A stretch of DNA of 7,565 nt from Sulfurimonadaceae bacterium (GTDB lineage: Bacteria > Campylobacterota > Campylobacteria > Campylobacterales > Sulfurimonadaceae): positions 1 to 7,565 of the forward strand of contig JAUWRZ010000094.1 in assembly GCA_030610325.1 (NCBI GenBank), written 5' to 3'. Numbering within the stretch: position 1 is the stretch's first letter; every line of letters starts with the position of its first letter. The translations under genes and the position numbers were made by a program. The notes beneath the pieces were generated by a model that saw nothing but the letters and a program-made list of their open reading frames with translations, did no database searches and was not told where the DNA came from. Positions 5,128-7,565 of this stretch are shown one piece after another.

Positions 5128-7380
5128 TCACTTACTTACACCAAGTTCCAGCATCACAGTATCACGGCGTGTCACTTCCAGACGTCTACAGGCTGCCTCA
5201 AAGGCCTGTGGCTCCCCAATGATGTAACAGCCCTTTTTAGCCCGGGTTATCGCCGTATAGAGAAGCTTTGTGTTTAGCATGATGTAATGTGAAAGTGTCA
5301 TAGGCATCACTACCGCATCATACTCCATTCCCTGGACTTTGTGAATAGTCAATGCATAAGAGAGCATCAGATGGCTTTTAAGCTGCGAGAACTCATACTG
5401 TACCACGACCTCTTCATTGGGGTAGTAGACATAGGCCTGCTCCTCCTCTTCATCGATCCGAAAGAGCAAACCGCCCATACCATTAAAGATCCGTCGCTGA
5501 CTGCTCTCATGGGCCTCTTTAAAGCCCTCTGCAGAGAACGAAGGCATGTTCTCGTTCTTCGTATGGACTACCTTGTCCATAAGTCTGTATTCACGTCCTG
5601 CGCGCTTGACCACCTTTTTTGCATTAGGATTACAGTACTCCTGAAGGACCGTGTTCAGATTATCTACACCTAAGGTCCCCCCTTTCATCGGGGAGATCAC
5701 CTGAAAGTAGTTAAGGTACTCGGCTATCTTCTTACTCTCCAGGCGTTTTCTTGCTTCAGGAATATACTCGATAGTCCGCTCCACTATCTTTGCCAAGATC
5801 GCTTTTGCGTTCATCTCTCTCAGTTCACCCATCTCACTCTGAGAGAGTCTACTCTTCGTAGCATAATAGTCCGCTATGGAGACATCCACAAAAGTGAAGT
5901 CCTCATACTCGCGGGTATAATCCGGTATCTTCCCCTTACGGATATCATTAGCGATGAGGGTGATGGCCTGCTCTTCGCTTTGGCGATAGATACGAGTCAG
6001 CTTCACTGTTGGTGCGATACCCAGATGCAAGACATCACTAAGCACGTTGCCTGCACCGATAGGCGGTAATTGCGCATCATCCCCTACTATGATCACGACT
6101 GCATCACGTGCTATCTTTGCCATCAAGCGGGCAAAGAGCATGGAGTTGATCATGGAGGACTCATCGATAAGCAGGACATCATAAGGCATCTTGTCACGAT
6201 CCTCATACTTTACCAGCAGACTCTGGATCGTCGCACTCTCATAACCTGTTGTCTCGGCAATACGCTGTGAAGCTATACCACTGAGCGCACAAGTCATAAA
6301 AGTCTTCGCATCATAGGCTTTGGCAAGCAGGTCCAAGATCGCGCGTGATGTAGTACTCTTTCCCGTACCGGCATAACCGACGAGCAGAAGCAGCGCGGCG
6401 CCGCTGTTTACGATGGTGACCGCATCACGCTGCTCCTCACCAAGTTCAAGTTCGTTCTCAGCGAGAAAAGTATCGATATCTGCGAGGATGGGGTCGTTCT
6501 TTCGCTTACCCCGACGAGTGAACTCATCAAAGAGCAGCTTCTCCGCTTCATAGAGCCGGTCCGGCGCATAGCGTTCATTCGCCAGTGCGACGATACTATG
6601 CTCACTGACACGCTCTACCAGTGTCGCTCCATATAGCATCTCCATACCGTAGAACTCCAGTGCTTCATCAAGCAAGGAGAAGAGCTTGTCTTTCCCGACA
6701 CAGCTGTTTCCCTGACGTTCACAGTAATCCGCGAGTATGAAGTCCATGGCAGCACCGATGCGCTTCTCGGACTTCAGGTCTATCCCCATCTTCAGTGCGA
6801 TCTCGTCGGCACGCTTAAAGCCTATGCCATTGATGCTGGTCAGTACATATGGGTTTGTCTTGATACGCCCTATCGGGTCCTGGACCTCTTTCATCGCTCC
6901 GGCGATAAGTGTCAACATAGTCGCAGAGACATCATAAGGTGCAAGGAACTCTCCAAGTCTACGCATGGAACGAAACTGCTTCCAACTGGCCTGGATCCGC
7001 TCCAGACGCTTCTTTTTGATACCTTTGACCTCAAGAAGCTGCTCGATATCGTTGTCAAGGACATCGATAAGCCCCTGCTCACCATACTTCTCGATAAGAT
7101 CAGATGTAAGTTTACGGGTGAAGCCTTTGACGACACGGTTTAGAAAAAAGAAGAGTTCGTTTTGATTGATGTTCAAGGTGTCGAACCGAAAGCTGCGACC
7201 ATACTTCTTATGCTCTTCAAACTCACCCGTAAGTGTGACTGCAGCCCCGACAAGGTGGCTCACATCACTCTCGTAATAGTTACCATTTACCTTCTCACCG
7301 CTCTTAAGCAGCCCGATAAAGAAACCATCACTCTCATAGATGATCTGGTCTACCTGCCCTATGAGTGTCTGCTGTGGCAT
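5128..7380 (-). CDS. recD2: RecD2-like SF1B DNA helicase (RecD/TraA family)
   Basis: A 750-residue ATP-dependent 5'-3' DNA helicase acting in DNA repair or replication-fork processing. An OB-like N-terminal region (GQVDQIIYESDGFFIGLLKSG, to about 70) and helix-hairpin-helix segments (VKGIKKKRLERI near 118-129; INGIGFKRADEIALKMG near 183-199) are typical of RecD2, not of the RecBCD subunit RecD. Helicase motifs follow in order: Walker A GYAGTGKST (335-343, K341), Walker B LLIDESS (D406/E407), VGDDAQLPP (432-440), LTRIYRQ (461-467), YALTIHKVQGMEYD (675-688) and LLYTAITRAKK (706-716, arginine R713). The Walker A second and third positions are Y-A where G-P is usual. Start: ATG at 7378-7380; TTG at 7384-7386 is in frame two codons earlier and equally lacks a Shine-Dalgarno. 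The gene lies 42 bp after glyQ in the same frame and is probably co-transcribed. No recB or recC is seen nearby. Confidence 0.95.
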   Translation of the reverse strand: MPQQTLIGQVDQIIYESDGFFIGLLKSGEKVNGNYYESDVSHLVGAAVTLTGEFEEHKKYGRSFRFDTLNINQNELFFFLNRVVKGFTRKLTSDLIEKYGEQGLIDVLDNDIEQLLEVKGIKKKRLERIQASWKQFRSMRRLGEFLAPYDVSATMLTLIAGAMKEVQDPIGRIKTNPYVLTSINGIGFKRADEIALKMGIDLKSEKRIGAAMDFILADYCERQGNSCVGKDKLFSLLDEALEFYGMEMLYGATLVERVSEHSIVALANERYAPDRLYEAEKLLFDEFTRRGKRKNDPILADIDTFLAENELELGEEQRDAVTIVNSGAALLLLVGYAGTGKSTTSRAILDLLAKAYDAKTFMTCALSGIASQRIAETTGYESATIQSLLVKYEDRDKMPYDVLLIDESSMINSMLFARLMAKIARDAVVIIVGDDAQLPPIGAGNVLSDVLHLGIAPTVKLTRIYRQSEEQAITLIANDIRKGKIPDYTREYEDFTFVDVSIADYYATKSRLSQSEMGELREMNAKAILAKIVERTIEYIPEARKRLESKKIAEYLNYFQVISPMKGGTLGVDNLNTVLQEYCNPNAKKVVKRAGREYRLMDKVVHTKNENMPSFSAEGFKEAHESSQRRIFNGMGGLLFRIDEEEEQAYVYYPNEEVVVQYEFSQLKSHLMLSYALTIHKVQGMEYDAVVMPMTLSHYIMLNTKLLYTAITRAKKGCYIIGEPQAFEAACRRLEVTRRDTVMLELGVSK

Positions 7381-7382
7381 GT

Positions 7383-7418
7383 TCAAAAAGAGGAAAATCG
7401 GTAAGTGAGCATCTGCAT
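7383..7418 (-). other. Possible 11-codon leader ORF between glyQ and the helicase gene
   Basis: On the minus strand an ATG at 7416-7418 opens a tiny frame (MQMLTYRFSSF) ending at TGA 7383-7385, two bases before the helicase ATG at 7378-7380. Because the helicase lacks its own Shine-Dalgarno, re-initiation from this stop could load ribosomes. The ATG itself has only a weak upstream AAGTAG. Chance is a serious alternative. Confidence 0.2.
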
Positions 7419-7422
7419 CTAC

Positions 7423-7565
7423 TTACGCTTTGACGCGCTCAAGACGATCGGCTTCTTGTGCTTTGTAAAGTGCCGCACACCCTTGGGAGAGGTCACGGAT
7501 CTTGAGGATGTAGTTGGCCCGTTCTGTCTGGGAGATCGATTTTCGGGCATCGAGGATGTTGAAGG
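7423..7565 (-). CDS. glyQ: Glycyl-tRNA synthetase alpha subunit, C-terminal end (runs off right edge)
   Basis: The last 46 residues of GlyQ. It begins in frame with [19 protein letters not shown], the characteristic C-terminal motif of the alpha chain of the tetrameric (alpha2beta2) bacterial glycyl-tRNA synthetase, followed by [19 protein letters not shown] and a TAA stop at 7423-7425. The alpha subunit carries the class II active site that charges tRNA-Gly with glycine in the cytoplasm; the N-terminal catalytic part lies beyond the window. The beta subunit gene (glyS) is not downstream here, since the next gene is the helicase, so the two subunits are encoded apart, as in many Campylobacterota. 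Confidence 0.93.
   Translation of the reverse strand, partial: FNILDARKSISQTERANYILKIRDLSQGCAALYKAQEADRLERVKA

Noticed and set aside
5085..5131. Eight-base direct repeat TATATCAC (5085-5092 and 5124-5131)
   Set aside because: Short and A/T-rich, one copy overlapping the helicase stop; expected by chance.
1..7565. Mobile element, CRISPR array, tRNA/rRNA gene or defence island
   Set aside because: No transposase, spaced repeats, cloverleaf or defence-type gene set was seen. All long frames are ordinary chromosomal genes.

Overview
The window looks like chromosomal DNA of a Campylobacterota (epsilonproteobacterial) bacterium, probably a Sulfurovum/Sulfurimonas-type chemolithotroph. The assignment rests on protein character: an alpha-type glycyl-tRNA synthetase (GlyQ), a RecD2-like helicase, and a short-sensor histidine kinase of the kind common in that phylum. 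Base composition is moderate (mid to high 40s % GC by eye). No species assignment is possible from sequence alone. The DNA is almost fully coding, with intergenic gaps of about 120 bp or less. I see no mobile element, tRNA, rRNA or CRISPR array.

Layout, left to right. (1) A two-component system on the minus strand: an OmpR-type response regulator (451-1119) followed by the N-terminal part of its sensor kinase, which runs off the left edge. (2) A divergent 76-residue gene on the plus strand (1245-1475) encoding a minimal, degenerate WGR domain; its end overlaps the next gene tail to tail. (3) A minus-strand pair: a GNAT acetyltransferase (2827-3450) and an NhaC-family Na+/H+ antiporter (1444 to about 2817). 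(4) A divergent plus-strand gene (3570-4265) for an exported L,D-transpeptidase-fold (YkuD) protein. (5) Converging on it, a minus-strand gene (4290-5063) for an unrecognised exported, helix-rich protein with four C-terminal cysteines. (6) A RecD2-like helicase (5128-7380), preceded on the same strand by the C-terminal end of glyQ at the right edge.

Functionally this is a mixed neighbourhood: signal transduction, cation/pH homeostasis, cell-wall remodelling, DNA repair and translation. Only two pairs have clear operon geometry: RR-HK (overlapping) and GNAT-antiporter (the antiporter frame opens directly after the GNAT stop). glyQ, recD2 and the exported protein may form a looser co-directional series.

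The most interesting signals are at gene starts. The response regulator has a short leader containing two mutually exclusive hairpins, one of which buries its Shine-Dalgarno sequence. The antiporter reading frame continues upstream of its first ATG through a conserved-looking NhaC N-terminus that has no ATG/GTG/TTG, which suggests an AUA start. I did not find a convincing entirely new multi-gene system.
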